Source: Ensifer sp. LC11 (GTDB lineage: Bacteria > Pseudomonadota > Alphaproteobacteria > Rhizobiales > Rhizobiaceae). Taken from it: a stretch of 64,000 bases of DNA. This document shows, piece by piece, positions 17,538 through 26,716 of this stretch (its first letter is position 1; every line of letters starts with the position of its first letter). The position numbers were made by a program, and so were the translations under genes. Below the pieces are notes generated by a model. The model worked only from the letters and a program-made list of their open reading frames with translations, was not told the DNA's origin and made no database searches. The stretch lies in contig NZ_MBSO01000012.1 in assembly GCF_001695835.1 (NCBI RefSeq), forward strand, positions 372,001 through 436,000, written 5' to 3'.

Positions 17538-18780
17538 AACCGGTGTCGCGCAGCAGTTGCGGCTCGAGGCTTCGGCTGTCGGCCGCGCGCATTTGGGCGG
17601 CGGCGGCGGCGAGTGCGCGCGCGCTGGCATCAGGCTGGAAGCGCCCGGCAATCGTGCAACGGTCGCGGCCATCGGCCTTGGCGTCGTAAAGCGCCATGTC
17701 GGCGCGGATCATGACGTCGCTGATCGTGTCGCCGGGGGCGGCTTCGGCAAGGCCGATGCTCACCGTCAGCCGGATCGGACGGTCGAAACGGCCGATCGGC
17801 GTGTCGCGTACCGTGCGGCCGATTTCCTCGGCCAAAACAAAGGCGGCGTCTTCCGAATGGTTGGGCAGGACAATACCGAACTCTTCGCCGCCGATGCGCC
17901 CGAGCGTGCCGCGGCCCGCGAGACAGGCAGTCACGGTGCCGGCGAAATGGCCAAGCGCCGCATCGCCGACCGCATGTCCATAGCGGTCGTTGATCTGCTT
18001 GAAATAGTCGAGATCGAGCAGCAGGAAGGTGAGTGGCCGCTGTCGGGCGAGGCTGACCGTCAGGGCGCGCTGGCCGAAATCAAGCAAGGCGCGCCGCGAC
18101 TGCACTCCCGTCAGTTCATCGCGGGCGATCGCGCTCTTGAGATCGGCGATCACCCGGTTCTGGATCATCAGGATGACGCCGAGGAAGAGGGCGGGCAGAT
18201 AGAAGTGCCGCATGGCGGCGCAGGCGAAATCCCAGGTGACGGGCGCAAGCGGTACCGCCCCGGCTTCGTGTGTGGCCGGAGAGAGGGTGGTAACGGCAAG
18301 CAGCGCCGAACAGCCGACGGCGGCGCAGGCGACGACGACCAGGCGTTCGATCGGCCCCGGGGCGCCGCGCCGGTGTTGCGAGCAGACGGCAATGTTCAGA
18401 ACGAAGGCCGCGGCAATGCCGATGGCGGAAAGCGCGTGCAGCGTAGCGCTGTTTGCCCCGAGCGCGGCAAGCAGCAGCGCCAGAACCGCGATCGATGCCG
18501 CAGCAACCAGTAGCGTCGATACGCGCTTCGAAACGTCGAGAGCCCGGTGGAAGCCTGACAGGACGAACAGACAGGCGCCGCCCAGGAGCGCCAGCCCGAT
18601 CGGGAACAGCAGCCGAAGCGCCGGGAATTCAGCCAACATCAGAAAGAGGGTCGCCGCCGCGGCGATCGCACAGGCGGCCGCGAAATCCGTGCCACCCTCG
18701 ACCATGGAGGCGCGCAACGAAATCAGGACCGGGAGCATCGCCAGGAGGGCAATGATCGATATGGCAGGGAGAAAGCTCAT
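17536..18780 (-). CDS. membrane-bound diguanylate cyclase (GGDEF)
   Basis: A 414-aa protein predicted to make cyclic di-GMP from two GTP. The first 210 residues form about six TM helices without a recognisable periplasmic domain; the C-terminal 200 are a GGDEF domain (RDELTGVQSRRAL, LLLDLDYFKQINDRYGHAVG, active-site GGEEF at 297-301, DVMIRADMALYDAKADGRDR). The RxxD product-inhibition site is not seen before GGEEF (the segment reads AGRGTLGRI), so feedback inhibition may be absent. The start at 18780 places the first TM at the N-terminus; a further 50 in-frame codons up to 18930 are possible but polar. It is monocistronic. Confidence 0.93.
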   Translation of the reverse strand: MSFLPAISIIALLAMLPVLISLRASMVEGGTDFAAACAIAAAATLFLMLAEFPALRLLFPIGLALLGGACLFVLSGFHRALDVSKRVSTLLVAAASIAVLALLLAALGANSATLHALSAIGIAAAFVLNIAVCSQHRRGAPGPIERLVVVACAAVGCSALLAVTTLSPATHEAGAVPLAPVTWDFACAAMRHFYLPALFLGVILMIQNRVIADLKSAIARDELTGVQSRRALLDFGQRALTVSLARQRPLTFLLLDLDYFKQINDRYGHAVGDAALGHFAGTVTACLAGRGTLGRIGGEEFGIVLPNHSEDAAFVLAEEIGRTVRDTPIGRFDRPIRLTVSIGLAEAAPGDTISDVMIRADMALYDAKADGRDRCTIAGRFQPDASARALAAAAAQMRAADSRSLEPQLLRDTG

Positions 18781-19144
18781 TTCGAAACGGCCTGTCGTGC
18801 TAAAATCAACAAAGGCGGCTTGCGTCTCAGCCAGATACGCGCTGCCAATTGGTAGCGATGGCGCCTTAACGAAAGCCGGCGAAATCCGTTGCAATTTTAG
18901 CGATTGGCCGGGAATGGCACGGTTGTTCACAATGGTACACGGGCAACCAGCAGATGACGGGCCGTCGATCCGGTGAGGCAGTCTGGCGGCTTGCCAAAGT
19001 GACCCCGGCGGGGCGCTCTTTCGCCGAGCCGAGAGGCTCGCAGGTCAGCAAAACGAGGCGCCGAGACCGCAGGATGAACTGCTGGACCCTGCTCGATCTG
19101 GCCCGCGACGTTTGGTGGCCTTGGTGTTCGGCCTGATCCGGCGC
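18781..19144. other. intergenic region between divergent genes
   Basis: No convincing gene on either strand. It separates the GGDEF gene (minus) from the phosphoribosyltransferase gene (plus) and should hold both promoters; none could be assigned with confidence. Confidence 0.4.
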
Positions 19145-19831
19145 ATGAGCGAAGACCATGGAGAAACGCGCGTGTTTACGGGGGCATGGATTTTCGAAGA
19201 CAGGGCGGATGCCGGGCGGCAACTCGCCAGGGCGATCGAAAGAGAAGACCTGAAGGATCCTGTGGTGATGGCGCTGCCGCGCGGCGGCGTGCCGGTAGGC
19301 TATGAGATTGCCGTTCATATCGGCGCACCGCTCGAAATCCTGATCGTGCGCAAGATCGGCGCGCCGGGCCACCTGGAGTTCGGGCTTGGCGCACTGGTCG
19401 ACGGCGAGGAGCCGGAACTGGTGCTGAACCAACAGGCGATCCGGCTCGTGCGCCCGCCTGAGGGCTATATCGAGGCGGAGACAGAACGCCAGCGCGCCGA
19501 GATCCTGCGCCGCCGCACGCTCTATTTTGGCGACCGCGCGCCGACCTCGCCTGAGGCACGCGACGTTATCCTTGTCGATGACGGCATCGCCACCGGCGGA
19601 ACCGTGCGGGCGGCCATCAAAGGGCTCAGCCGGATGGGGGCACGTCGCCTGGTGCTCGCCATACCCGTGGCGCCGAAAAGCGAGCTTGCAGCGCTGAAAA
19701 GCTCTGTCGACCGCATCGTCTGCCTTGCCACTCCCTTCGCCTTCCGTGCCGTCGGGCTGCACTATCGCGATTTCGAGCAGACGACGGACGAGGAGGTGAT
19801 CGCGCTGATGAGGAAAGCGCATGCGACGTGA
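19145..19831 (+). CDS. phosphoribosyltransferase-family protein
   Basis: A 228-aa type I phosphoribosyltransferase-fold protein. The PRPP-binding motif is VILVDDGIATGGTVRAAIKG (about 147-166), and the N-terminal segment has the usual FEDRADAGRQLARAIE, VMALPRGGVPVGYEIA and VRKIGAPGHLEFGLGA. This subgroup, often annotated as a putative PRTase, is linked elsewhere to stress loci and has no proven base substrate. The start at 19145 is tentative because no strong ribosome-binding site is visible; 19112 is an in-frame alternative with a hydrophobic lead. Confidence 0.87.
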   Translation: MSEDHGETRVFTGAWIFEDRADAGRQLARAIEREDLKDPVVMALPRGGVPVGYEIAVHIGAPLEILIVRKIGAPGHLEFGLGALVDGEEPELVLNQQAIRLVRPPEGYIEAETERQRAEILRRRTLYFGDRAPTSPEARDVILVDDGIATGGTVRAAIKGLSRMGARRLVLAIPVAPKSELAALKSSVDRIVCLATPFAFRAVGLHYRDFEQTTDEEVIALMRKAHAT

Positions 19832-20000
19832 TGGCGTCCGACCTGTTGCCGGCCCGACGGTTGCCGTGATGGCCGCGAGGCGTCCGATTGGTTGCGTGTG
19901 ACGGTCAGAAGCATCTTGCAACCGCGCGCCGTGCGCGCCACATTCCCGGCGCGAGATTTGTCGGAAGCGGTCGCCGGGAGAGGTGGCCCGAGGAGGAGCC

Positions 20001-20639
20001 ATGGCCGCGAGATTGGAAATCGGAAAGACGCTTGAAGACTTCTGCCGTCCGGATCGGATGGCGCTCATCGTCTACGACATGCAGGCGGGCATCACCAATC
20101 AGGTCAAGAACGGTCCGGCGATCCTGGCCGAGGTGCTGAAGCTGCTGGAGGCGGCGCGGAGAGGCGGCTTTCCCGTCATCTTCTTAAGGCACCTGTCGAT
20201 GCCGAAGCCGCTGATGGGCGCTTTCCAGATGCGTCAGGCGATGGCCTGGCAGCGGACGGATGATCCGGACGCGGTGCACCCCTGGTTCCTGCGCGGCACG
20301 CCGGGCTTTGAACTGGTGCCGGAGCTGGAGCCCCGCGCGGACGAGGCGATCCTCGACAAGATCACGTTTTCGGCGTTCGAGGGCACGCCGCTTGCCATGA
20401 TCCTGCGCGACCTCGGGCTCACCTCCTTTGCGATCTGCGGCATCGCCACCGAGATCGGTATCGATCCGACCGTTCGCCACGCCACTGACCTTGGCCTCGT
20501 GCCCGTCGTCGTGCGCGACGCCTGCGGGGCAGGGCACCACGAGGCCGGCGAACGCTCGATGGAAAACATCGTCTTCATGGGCGATGCGATCATAACGGAC
20601 GTTCAGGCGATCACGGCGGCGATGGCCAAGGGGCAATGA
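20001..20639 (+). CDS. isochorismatase-family protein lacking the nucleophilic Cys
   Basis: A 212-aa Rossmann-like hydrolase with GGAGGAG before the ATG. The catalytic Asp (D26 in LIVYDMQAG) and Lys (K120 in ILDKITFSAFEG) are present. The segment that normally reads G-x-x-T-x-x-C reads ICGIATEIGIDPTVRHATDL, with Gly at the Cys position (G153). The same Cys-to-Gly change occurs in true isochorismatases (EntB, PhzD), whose chemistry does not need a thiol nucleophile, so hydrolysis of a vinyl-ether-like substrate is more plausible than nicotinamidase-type chemistry. No siderophore genes are nearby. A family A repeat follows immediately. Confidence 0.88.
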   Translation: MAARLEIGKTLEDFCRPDRMALIVYDMQAGITNQVKNGPAILAEVLKLLEAARRGGFPVIFLRHLSMPKPLMGAFQMRQAMAWQRTDDPDAVHPWFLRGTPGFELVPELEPRADEAILDKITFSAFEGTPLAMILRDLGLTSFAICGIATEIGIDPTVRHATDLGLVPVVVRDACGAGHHEAGERSMENIVFMGDAIITDVQAITAAMAKGQ

Positions 20640-20744
20640 CTGGAGCATCCCGCTCTCAAGTGGATTCACGCGAGGCGGAAAGATGCTCTAGAATCAAAGT
20701 ACTAGAGTGTCCTTGGTGCGTTCATATGAACGCACGGCGCTCTA
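20640..20744. repeat. family A interspersed palindromic repeat, copy 2 (inverted)
   Basis: Starts GAGCATCCCGCTCTCAAGTG and ends TTCATATGAACGCACGGCGC, the reverse complement of the copies at 15618 and 33252. It carries the TTCATATGAA palindrome and a GATGCTCTAGAATCAAAG segment. It lies between the isochorismatase-like and GNAT genes. Confidence 0.85.
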
Positions 20745-20793
20745 AGCGTTAGGGCGGCAGTGCCCCTCCATCCAATCGATCACAGGACCAACA

Positions 20794-21255
20794 ATGGCCG
20801 ACAATCTTATCATCCGCCCGATAGCCAAGGCCGACTATGAGCAATGGCTGCCGCTCTGGGATGGCTACAACGCCTTCTACGGCCGTTCGGGTGCTACGGC
20901 GCTCGATCCCGCGATCACCGCCATGACCTGGTCGCGCTTCTTCGATGCCTACGAGCCGGTGCATGCGCTGGTGGCCGAGAGCGACGGGCGGTTGATCGGG
21001 CTGACGCACTACCTCTTCCACCGCAGCACGACCGCCATCCAGCCGAACTGCTACCTGCAGGACCTCTTCACCAGCACTGAGGCGCGCGGCAAGGGCGTCG
21101 GGCGGGCGCTGATCGAGGGCGTCTACGAGGCGGCACGGGCGGTGGGCTCGCCGCGCGTCTACTGGATGACGCACGAGACCAACGAGACGGCGATGGCGCT
21201 CTACGACAGGGTGGCGGAGAAGTCGGGGTTTTTGGTGTATCGCAAGGTGGTTTGA
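20794..21255 (+). CDS. GNAT-family N-acetyltransferase
   Basis: A 153-aa acetyl-CoA-dependent transferase. It starts MADNLIIRPIAKADYEQWLP, shows LIGLTHYLFHRST and the acetyl-CoA pyrophosphate loop LFTSTEARGKGVGRALIEGV (motif A, Q/RxxGxG/A), and has WMTHETNETAMALYDRVAEK at the C-terminus. AGGA precedes the ATG. Full length for the family. The acceptor substrate is unknown. It is the only gene between a family A repeat and the convergent adenylate cyclase. Confidence 0.92.
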   Translation: MADNLIIRPIAKADYEQWLPLWDGYNAFYGRSGATALDPAITAMTWSRFFDAYEPVHALVAESDGRLIGLTHYLFHRSTTAIQPNCYLQDLFTSTEARGKGVGRALIEGVYEAARAVGSPRVYWMTHETNETAMALYDRVAEKSGFLVYRKVV

Positions 21256-21302
21256 CGGCGGATCGGCCCATGCGCATGGCCGAGGAAGTGACGAGCGGCG
21301 CC

Positions 21303-22565
21303 TCAGATATCCGTCTGCGCGAGGGTGCCAATCTCGCACGATTCAAGGCTCGGCAGCCGCATGTTCCAGATTTCGGTCGGGCCGAAACCCTTGATGTCCT
21401 CATCGCCGGAGCGGTCGAACCGGAAGTGCCCGCTCAATCGCTGCCTGATCTCTGCGGTCGTCGTGATGCAGCCCGGCTGGCCGATTGCCTCCAGGCGTGC
21501 TGCGAGGTTTACCGGCGCGCCCCAGACGTCATAGGCGTATTTCGTGCGTCCAAGGACGCCAGCTGTTACCGACCCCGACGCCATGCCGGCGCGCAGCACC
21601 AGGTCGACGCCGTGGCGTTCGCCGACCTCGCGGGTCGCGGTGATGGCGCCGAAACCGAAGGCCGCGGCCGCCTTTTCAGGCGCGGGATGTCGCGCGGGTA
21701 CGCCAGCCACGGCGAGATAGGCATCGCCGATGGTCTTGATCTTCTCGACACCGACTGCTGCGGCCAGGCGGTCGAACTCGCTGAAGAGTTCGTTGAGCAG
21801 GCTCACGGTTCTTTCCGGTCCCAGGTTGTTTGACAGGGCCACGAACTGGACGATGTCGGTCAGGATCACCGTCGCGTGCTCGAACTCATCGATGATCGTT
21901 TCGCGCTCGTTTCGAAGCAGACGCGCCACGATCTCGTCCGGCATGATCGACGTCATCAGGCGGGCCAGTCGCCCCTGCGCTTCCCTCGCCAGGTGGAAGG
22001 CATAGTAGATCGTGGCGAAGCACATGAGCGTGAGGGTGACGATTGAAGACGAATGAAGGAGCTGCAGGAAGCGGTTGTCGTCATAGACACCCGATCGTGC
22101 CTCCGGAAACGCGATGGATGCAGCGATGACCGTGATCGCGGCTATGGCGCTCAGGACCGTCACCAGGGCGATGTTCTCAAACCCGAGGATCGCGAAGGCG
22201 ACCGGCGTGACGCCGAGCAGGGTCAACAGCACGCCGGAATCTCTACCGACATAGGAAGCGATCCAGACGAGGATCACCATGCAGATGCCGAATTCCCAAA
22301 GTCCTGAGGCGACACGCCCGAAGCGATGAAAGAGCGGTGTCAGCGCGGCCGCGCCCGCCAGAGCGAGATTGGCGTAGACGAGCGGGATCAGGCTCGGCTC
22401 GCCATAGAGCGCATAGATGAGGGCAAAGCTCGTGGTGGTGACGACGATCACACAGGCGGCAACATTCGCGACGAGGATGCCTTCGCGATCACCCTCGGCA
22501 ACATTTGCGGCGCCCAGTTCCAACAGTCTGCGAGCAGCGCTCGTCCAGGACATGTCTCCATCCAC
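21303..22565 (-). CDS. membrane-bound class III adenylate cyclase
   Basis: A 420-aa protein predicted to make cAMP from ATP. The N-terminus (about 30-190) has six TM helices; the C-terminal cyclase domain has the metal-binding Asp residues D237 (VILTDIVQF) and D281 (KIKTIGDAYLAVAG), adenine-contacting K277 and D346 (TKYAYDVWGAPVNLAARLE), and the transition-state residues N353 and R357. All catalytic positions are present in one chain, so it should work as a homodimer. An in-frame start at 22553 is also possible. Rhizobia carry many such cyclases; the signal sensed by the membrane part is unknown. Confidence 0.95.
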   Translation of the reverse strand: MDGDMSWTSAARRLLELGAANVAEGDREGILVANVAACVIVVTTTSFALIYALYGEPSLIPLVYANLALAGAAALTPLFHRFGRVASGLWEFGICMVILVWIASYVGRDSGVLLTLLGVTPVAFAILGFENIALVTVLSAIAAITVIAASIAFPEARSGVYDDNRFLQLLHSSSIVTLTLMCFATIYYAFHLAREAQGRLARLMTSIMPDEIVARLLRNERETIIDEFEHATVILTDIVQFVALSNNLGPERTVSLLNELFSEFDRLAAAVGVEKIKTIGDAYLAVAGVPARHPAPEKAAAAFGFGAITATREVGERHGVDLVLRAGMASGSVTAGVLGRTKYAYDVWGAPVNLAARLEAIGQPGCITTTAEIRQRLSGHFRFDRSGDEDIKGFGPTEIWNMRLPSLESCEIGTLAQTDI

Positions 22566-22841
22566 TTCGCGTCGAGGGAGATCGGTACACGGTTTCGTTC
22601 AAACGCGAGAATTGTGCCTGAAATATTATTGCACTTTGCCATTCCGCGCCATGAGGTCGGCGGCTGCACGATCCATGGGAGTACACGCGGCGCGGGCTTT
22701 GGATGGGCGCGCCCAGACGCCGATGCAAAATTTTCTCATGCCTCGCCGTTGATTTCGTCGTTTGCCGCGCCTCCACCGGCATGACAGTTTCCGATGCTCG
22801 CAGTGGACAAGGCGCCGTTCCGGCGTTTTTCGAGGACAACG

Positions 22842-23318
22842 ATGCTGCCAATGGGCGAAAAAAGACTGGACTGCGCGATCTCTTCAGAGGCGACTGACGG
22901 CGATCGGGGCTTGCGCACAAGGGCTCACGCCCTCTTCATGGGCGCTCTTCTCGCAGGAGCCACGGCTGCGCCGGCGATGGCCGATGAAGGCACTCTGGTC
23001 GGACGGCGCGGTCTTGCCGCAGCGGAAGAGACCCCGCCAGCGGTCGCAAGCTGCCAGCAGCTTTCCGAAACGCTCCGCGATTTCAAACTGCAGGATGAGC
23101 GCGTAGACCTGTGGGCCTCCGGGCCGCTCACCCTCATCGAGACCGATCAGGTGCTCTGGTATCTCGCCATATGCTCCGAGCCGGGCATCCGGGTGCTGTG
23201 CGTCACCTATTCCGACAACGGCATGAAGGTGGGCGAACAGGCCACCCTTCGCGGCGCCATGCGGATCGAGGATGACAAGCACGTGGTGCTCGATCCCTGT
23301 CTGGCTTCACGGGATTGA
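22842..23318 (+). CDS. exported protein of unknown function
   Basis: A 158-aa protein if started at 22842, where GAGGA lies 5-6 nt upstream; an earlier ATG at 22794 and a later one at 22938 are alternatives. A hydrophobic signal-like segment (ALFMGALLAGATAAPAMADE) ends at about residue 48, preceded by an unusually long polar N-region, so the true start may be 22938. The mature part includes VASCQQLSETLRDFKLQDER, LWYLAICSEPGIRVLCVTYS and KHVVLDPCLA, with four Cys that may pair in the periplasm. No known family is recognised. Confidence 0.6.
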   Translation: MLPMGEKRLDCAISSEATDGDRGLRTRAHALFMGALLAGATAAPAMADEGTLVGRRGLAAAEETPPAVASCQQLSETLRDFKLQDERVDLWASGPLTLIETDQVLWYLAICSEPGIRVLCVTYSDNGMKVGEQATLRGAMRIEDDKHVVLDPCLASRD

Positions 23319-23426
23319 CTGGCATCGCTAGGCGGCGCTTGTGGCGCGATGTGCCAGCGCACTGAGTGGAGGTGCGGCCCGGGCGTCTGCGGGGTGTACT
23401 GATCGAGACAAACCAAGGTGCGGAGC

Positions 23427-23993
23427 TCACGGTCTGGGTCCGTGATCTCGGTGGTAGGCAAGGATCAATTCACGAAGTTCGCCGAATGTAATGGCAAGCC
23501 CTGTCGAAACAATGAGAAGTCCTTTGGGTGTTCCAAACATGCCACTTCGGCGAACTTTCGAACCGATTTTTCTATGCAGGCGACCGATGATGTTTTGATC
23601 GAGTGTCAAGACAATCATCTTTTGTTTGTAATATTCGACAGTGTTGACATCGACTATTGCGGACCAAGGAATCATACTCGGAGCCAATCGAGCATCACTA
23701 AGTCCTTGAGGGGATAACGAGACAACGTAGCGGCGCATTGGAACGAAAAGGACAAGAGTAGCCAGGAAGGCAATGGGCCAAGCTATCAAGCCGAGATAGC
23801 CGGCGAACAACAGGCGTCCGGTCGGTGCTTCGTCAACCCAGTTCAGCAAAATGGCCAGGGAGACCGCCGACAAGGCTGCGCTGGCAGCGAGAACCCCTAT
23901 CAACTGCGGCCAGGATTTGTTGACTTCAACGGTACGGCTCGTGTCGATCGGATGTCGGCAATCCAAATCGTCGTTTCCGTCAGCTACGGCCAT
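23427..23993 (-). CDS. STM3941-like two-TM membrane protein
   Basis: A 188-aa protein with two TM helices (LIGVLAASAALSAVSLAILL and YLGLIAWPIAFLATLVLFVP) followed by a cytoplasmic PH-like domain: VVSLSPQGLSDARLAPSMIP, WSAIVDVNTVEYYKQKMIVL. The arrangement of TM hairpin, then 'G-L' and 'IPW-x-x-I' resembles the STM3941 family, whose function is unknown. It starts 30 bp after the uvrD stop on the same strand and may be cotranscribed with it. Confidence 0.65.
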   Translation of the reverse strand: MAVADGNDDLDCRHPIDTSRTVEVNKSWPQLIGVLAASAALSAVSLAILLNWVDEAPTGRLLFAGYLGLIAWPIAFLATLVLFVPMRRYVVSLSPQGLSDARLAPSMIPWSAIVDVNTVEYYKQKMIVLTLDQNIIGRLHRKIGSKVRRSGMFGTPKGLLIVSTGLAITFGELRELILAYHRDHGPRP

Positions 23994-24023
23994 GTAATCC
24001 CCATCCCAGCGGGCGAGTTGTCC

Positions 24024-26489
24024 TCACACCTTCTCGACAAACCCATCCAGCACGCGCTTCTGGCCGGCGCGGTCGAAGTCGATGGTGAGCTTGTTGCCTT
24101 CGATCGCCGCGATGTTGCCGTTGCCGAACTTGATGTGGAAGACGCGGTCGCCGACCAAGAAGCGCGAGGGTTCCGTGGCTGTCGATTTTGCCACCAGCTC
24201 GCCATCGATGGTGCGGCCGCGCGGGCCGCTTTCGCCGTAGCCAATGCGCTCGACCGCGTGGCCGGAGCGGGTGCCCCAGTTGTCGCGGGTGGCATCGGAA
24301 CGGTGCTGCTGGGCGCGTTTCCAGCCCGGTGTCGAATAGGTGTTCTGGAACGGATCGGCCTTGTCGAAGCGCGACTGGCCGTAGCCGCCGCGACCGTAAC
24401 CGCCATAGGACTGCTCGCTCTCGGCCACGTCGACATGGGCGGGCGGCAGCTCGTCGAGGAAGCGCGACGGCAGGGTCGACTGCCAGAGGCCGTGGATGCG
24501 GCGGTTGGAAACGAACCAGATGTGGCAGCGATACTTGGCGCGGGTGATGCCGACATAGGCAAGGCGCCGTTCCTCCTCGAGGCCGGAGCGGCCGCCTTCG
24601 TCGAGCGCGCGCTGGTGCGGGAAGAGGCCTTCCTCCCAGCCGGGCAGGAAGACGGTGTCGAACTCCAGCCCCTTGGCCGAGTGCAGCGTCATGATCGACA
24701 CGGCATCGAGGTTCTCGTTCTGCTCGGCATCCATGACGAGCGCCACGTGTTCGAGGAAGCCGCGCAGGCTCTCGAAGGCTTCCATCGAGCGGATGAGTTC
24801 CTTGAGGTTCTCGAGCCTTCCCGGGGCTTCGGCCGACTTGTCGTTCTGCCACATGGCGGTGTAGCCGCTCTCGTCGAGGATCTGCTCGGCAAGCTCGGTG
24901 TGCACGGTCGTCTCAAGCAGGCTCTGCCAGCGGCGGAAATCGGTGACGACGTCGAACAGCGCCTTGCGCGCCTTCGGCTTCAGCTCGTCGGTCTCGATGA
25001 TCTCTGAAGCCGCCGCCAGCATGGGCACATCGCGGGCGCGGGCATAGTCGTGCAGCGTGCGCACGGTGGTGTCGCCGAGGCCACGCTTCGGCGTGTTGAT
25101 GATGCGCTCGAAGGCGAGATCATCGGCCGGCTGGCAGACGAGGCGGAAATAGGCCATGGCATCGCGGATTTCGAGGCGCTCGTAGAAGCGCGGGCCGCCG
25201 ATGACGCGGTAGTTGAGGCCGAGCGTGACGAAACGGTCTTCGAACTCGCGCATCTGGAACGAGGCGCGCACCAGGATCGCCATGTCGTTCAGATTGTGCT
25301 TCTGGCGCTGGAGCTGCTCGATTTCCTCGCCGACGGCACGGGCTTCCTCTTCCGAATCCCAGGCGGCGTGCACCTGCACCTTCTCATCGTCCGGATCGGT
25401 GCGGTCGGTGAAAAGCGTCTTGCCGAGGCGGCCTTCGTTATGGGCGATCAGGTGGCCGGCGGCACCGAGAATATGTTCGGTGGAACGATAGTTGCGCTCG
25501 AGCTTGATGACCTTGGCGCCTGGGAAATCCTTTTCGAAGCGCAAGATGTTGTCTACTTCCGCGCCGCGCCAGCCATAGATCGACTGGTCGTCGTCGCCGA
25601 CGCAGCAGACGTTCTGTGGAACGCCCTTGGGTCGCTGGGCAAGCAACCGCAACCACATGTACTGCGCTGTGTTGGTGTCCTGGTACTCGTCGACCAGGAT
25701 GTAGCGGAACTTGTCGTGGTAGTCCTTCAGCACGTCCGCATGGTTGCGGAAGATGCGGATCGGGTGCAGCAGAAGGTCACCAAAATCGCAGGCGTTGAGC
25801 GTCAACAGCCGGTTCTGGTAGGCGGTGTAGAGCTCGCGGCCCTTGCCGTTGGCAAAGGCGCGCGCGTCGCCTTCGGGGATCTGCGCCGGATCGAGGCCCT
25901 TGTTCTTCCAGCCGTCGATCATGCCGGCGAACTGCTTGGCCGGCCAGCGCTTGTCGTCGATGCCTTCGGCCTGGATAAGCTGCTTGATCAGCCTGACGAC
26001 GTCGTCGGTGTCGAGAATGGTGAAATCGGAGCGCAGGCCCACGAGCTCGGCATGGCGGCGCAGCAGCTTGACGCCGATCGAGTGGAAGGTGCCGAGCCAG
26101 GGCATGCCTTCGACCGCATGGCCGACGAGCACGCCGATGCGCTCCTTCATCTCGCGCGCCGCCTTGTTGGTGAAGGTCACGGCGAGCATCTGCGAAGGGA
26201 AGGCGCGGCCGGTGGAAAGAATGTGGGCGATGCGGGTCGTCAGCACCCGGGTCTTGCCGGTGCCGGCGCCGGCAAGCACGAGCACGGGTCCATCCAACGT
26301 TTCGACCGCTTCGGCCTGTTCCGGGTTGAGGCCGGAGAGATAATCCGGGCGCGGCTGAGCACGATCACGCGCCGCCATGGCGCGCGCGGCGATACCGCTG
26401 GCAGCTGGGATACCTCCGGGGGCTGGCGGTTGCTTGCGCGGCGCCGGCTCCTCGTCGAAGAAGGGAATGTCGTCGAAACCACTCATCAT
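24024..26489 (-). CDS. uvrD: UvrD/PcrA-type superfamily 1 DNA helicase
   Basis: An 821-aa ATP-dependent 3'-5' DNA helicase for mismatch/excision repair and replication-fork clearance. SF1A motifs are in order: Q motif LNPEQAEAV, motif I GAGTGKTRVLTTRIA, Ia TFTNKAAREMKERI, II VDEYQDTN, III GDDDQSIYGWRGA, IV ERNYRST, V IMTLHSAKGLEFDTVFLPG and VI EEERRLAYVGITRAK. A Pro/Ala-rich tail of about 45 residues precedes the helicase core. The C-terminus ends in a Tudor-like PcrA/UvrD module (VGDRVFHIKFGNGNIAAIEG). The ATG at 26489 is preferred over an in-frame TTG at 26498. The symbol follows the family; PcrA would be equally acceptable. Confidence 0.97.
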   Translation of the reverse strand: MMSGFDDIPFFDEEPAPRKQPPAPGGIPAASGIAARAMAARDRAQPRPDYLSGLNPEQAEAVETLDGPVLVLAGAGTGKTRVLTTRIAHILSTGRAFPSQMLAVTFTNKAAREMKERIGVLVGHAVEGMPWLGTFHSIGVKLLRRHAELVGLRSDFTILDTDDVVRLIKQLIQAEGIDDKRWPAKQFAGMIDGWKNKGLDPAQIPEGDARAFANGKGRELYTAYQNRLLTLNACDFGDLLLHPIRIFRNHADVLKDYHDKFRYILVDEYQDTNTAQYMWLRLLAQRPKGVPQNVCCVGDDDQSIYGWRGAEVDNILRFEKDFPGAKVIKLERNYRSTEHILGAAGHLIAHNEGRLGKTLFTDRTDPDDEKVQVHAAWDSEEEARAVGEEIEQLQRQKHNLNDMAILVRASFQMREFEDRFVTLGLNYRVIGGPRFYERLEIRDAMAYFRLVCQPADDLAFERIINTPKRGLGDTTVRTLHDYARARDVPMLAAASEIIETDELKPKARKALFDVVTDFRRWQSLLETTVHTELAEQILDESGYTAMWQNDKSAEAPGRLENLKELIRSMEAFESLRGFLEHVALVMDAEQNENLDAVSIMTLHSAKGLEFDTVFLPGWEEGLFPHQRALDEGGRSGLEEERRLAYVGITRAKYRCHIWFVSNRRIHGLWQSTLPSRFLDELPPAHVDVAESEQSYGGYGRGGYGQSRFDKADPFQNTYSTPGWKRAQQHRSDATRDNWGTRSGHAVERIGYGESGPRGRTIDGELVAKSTATEPSRFLVGDRVFHIKFGNGNIAAIEGNKLTIDFDRAGQKRVLDGFVEKV

Positions 26490-26716
26490 GCGGCTCAATG
26501 TAGTGATTCGGTGGGGAAAGGCCAGAAAGGATGTTCTTCTTTTATTCCGTTTTCTGCGCCAGCCGCACCAAGCCTGTGGAAAGACAGGCGATTTCGAGAC
26601 CGCTTATTCTTGGTCATGTCGCCTGGGCGCGTCGGGATCTTTCAGGTCGCGCTTTGAGTTTTTGATTTGCGCCTGTCGCCTTCGCAAAACCGCTGCGCAT
26701 TTTTGCGCGACATGCT

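Noticed and set aside
18954-19136. 60-codon plus-strand frame upstream of the phosphoribosyltransferase
   Set aside because: Arg/Trp-rich, no ribosome-binding site, no similarity that I recognise.
25050-26657. A 535-codon plus-strand open frame
   Set aside because: Antisense to uvrD, whose helicase motifs are all intact.
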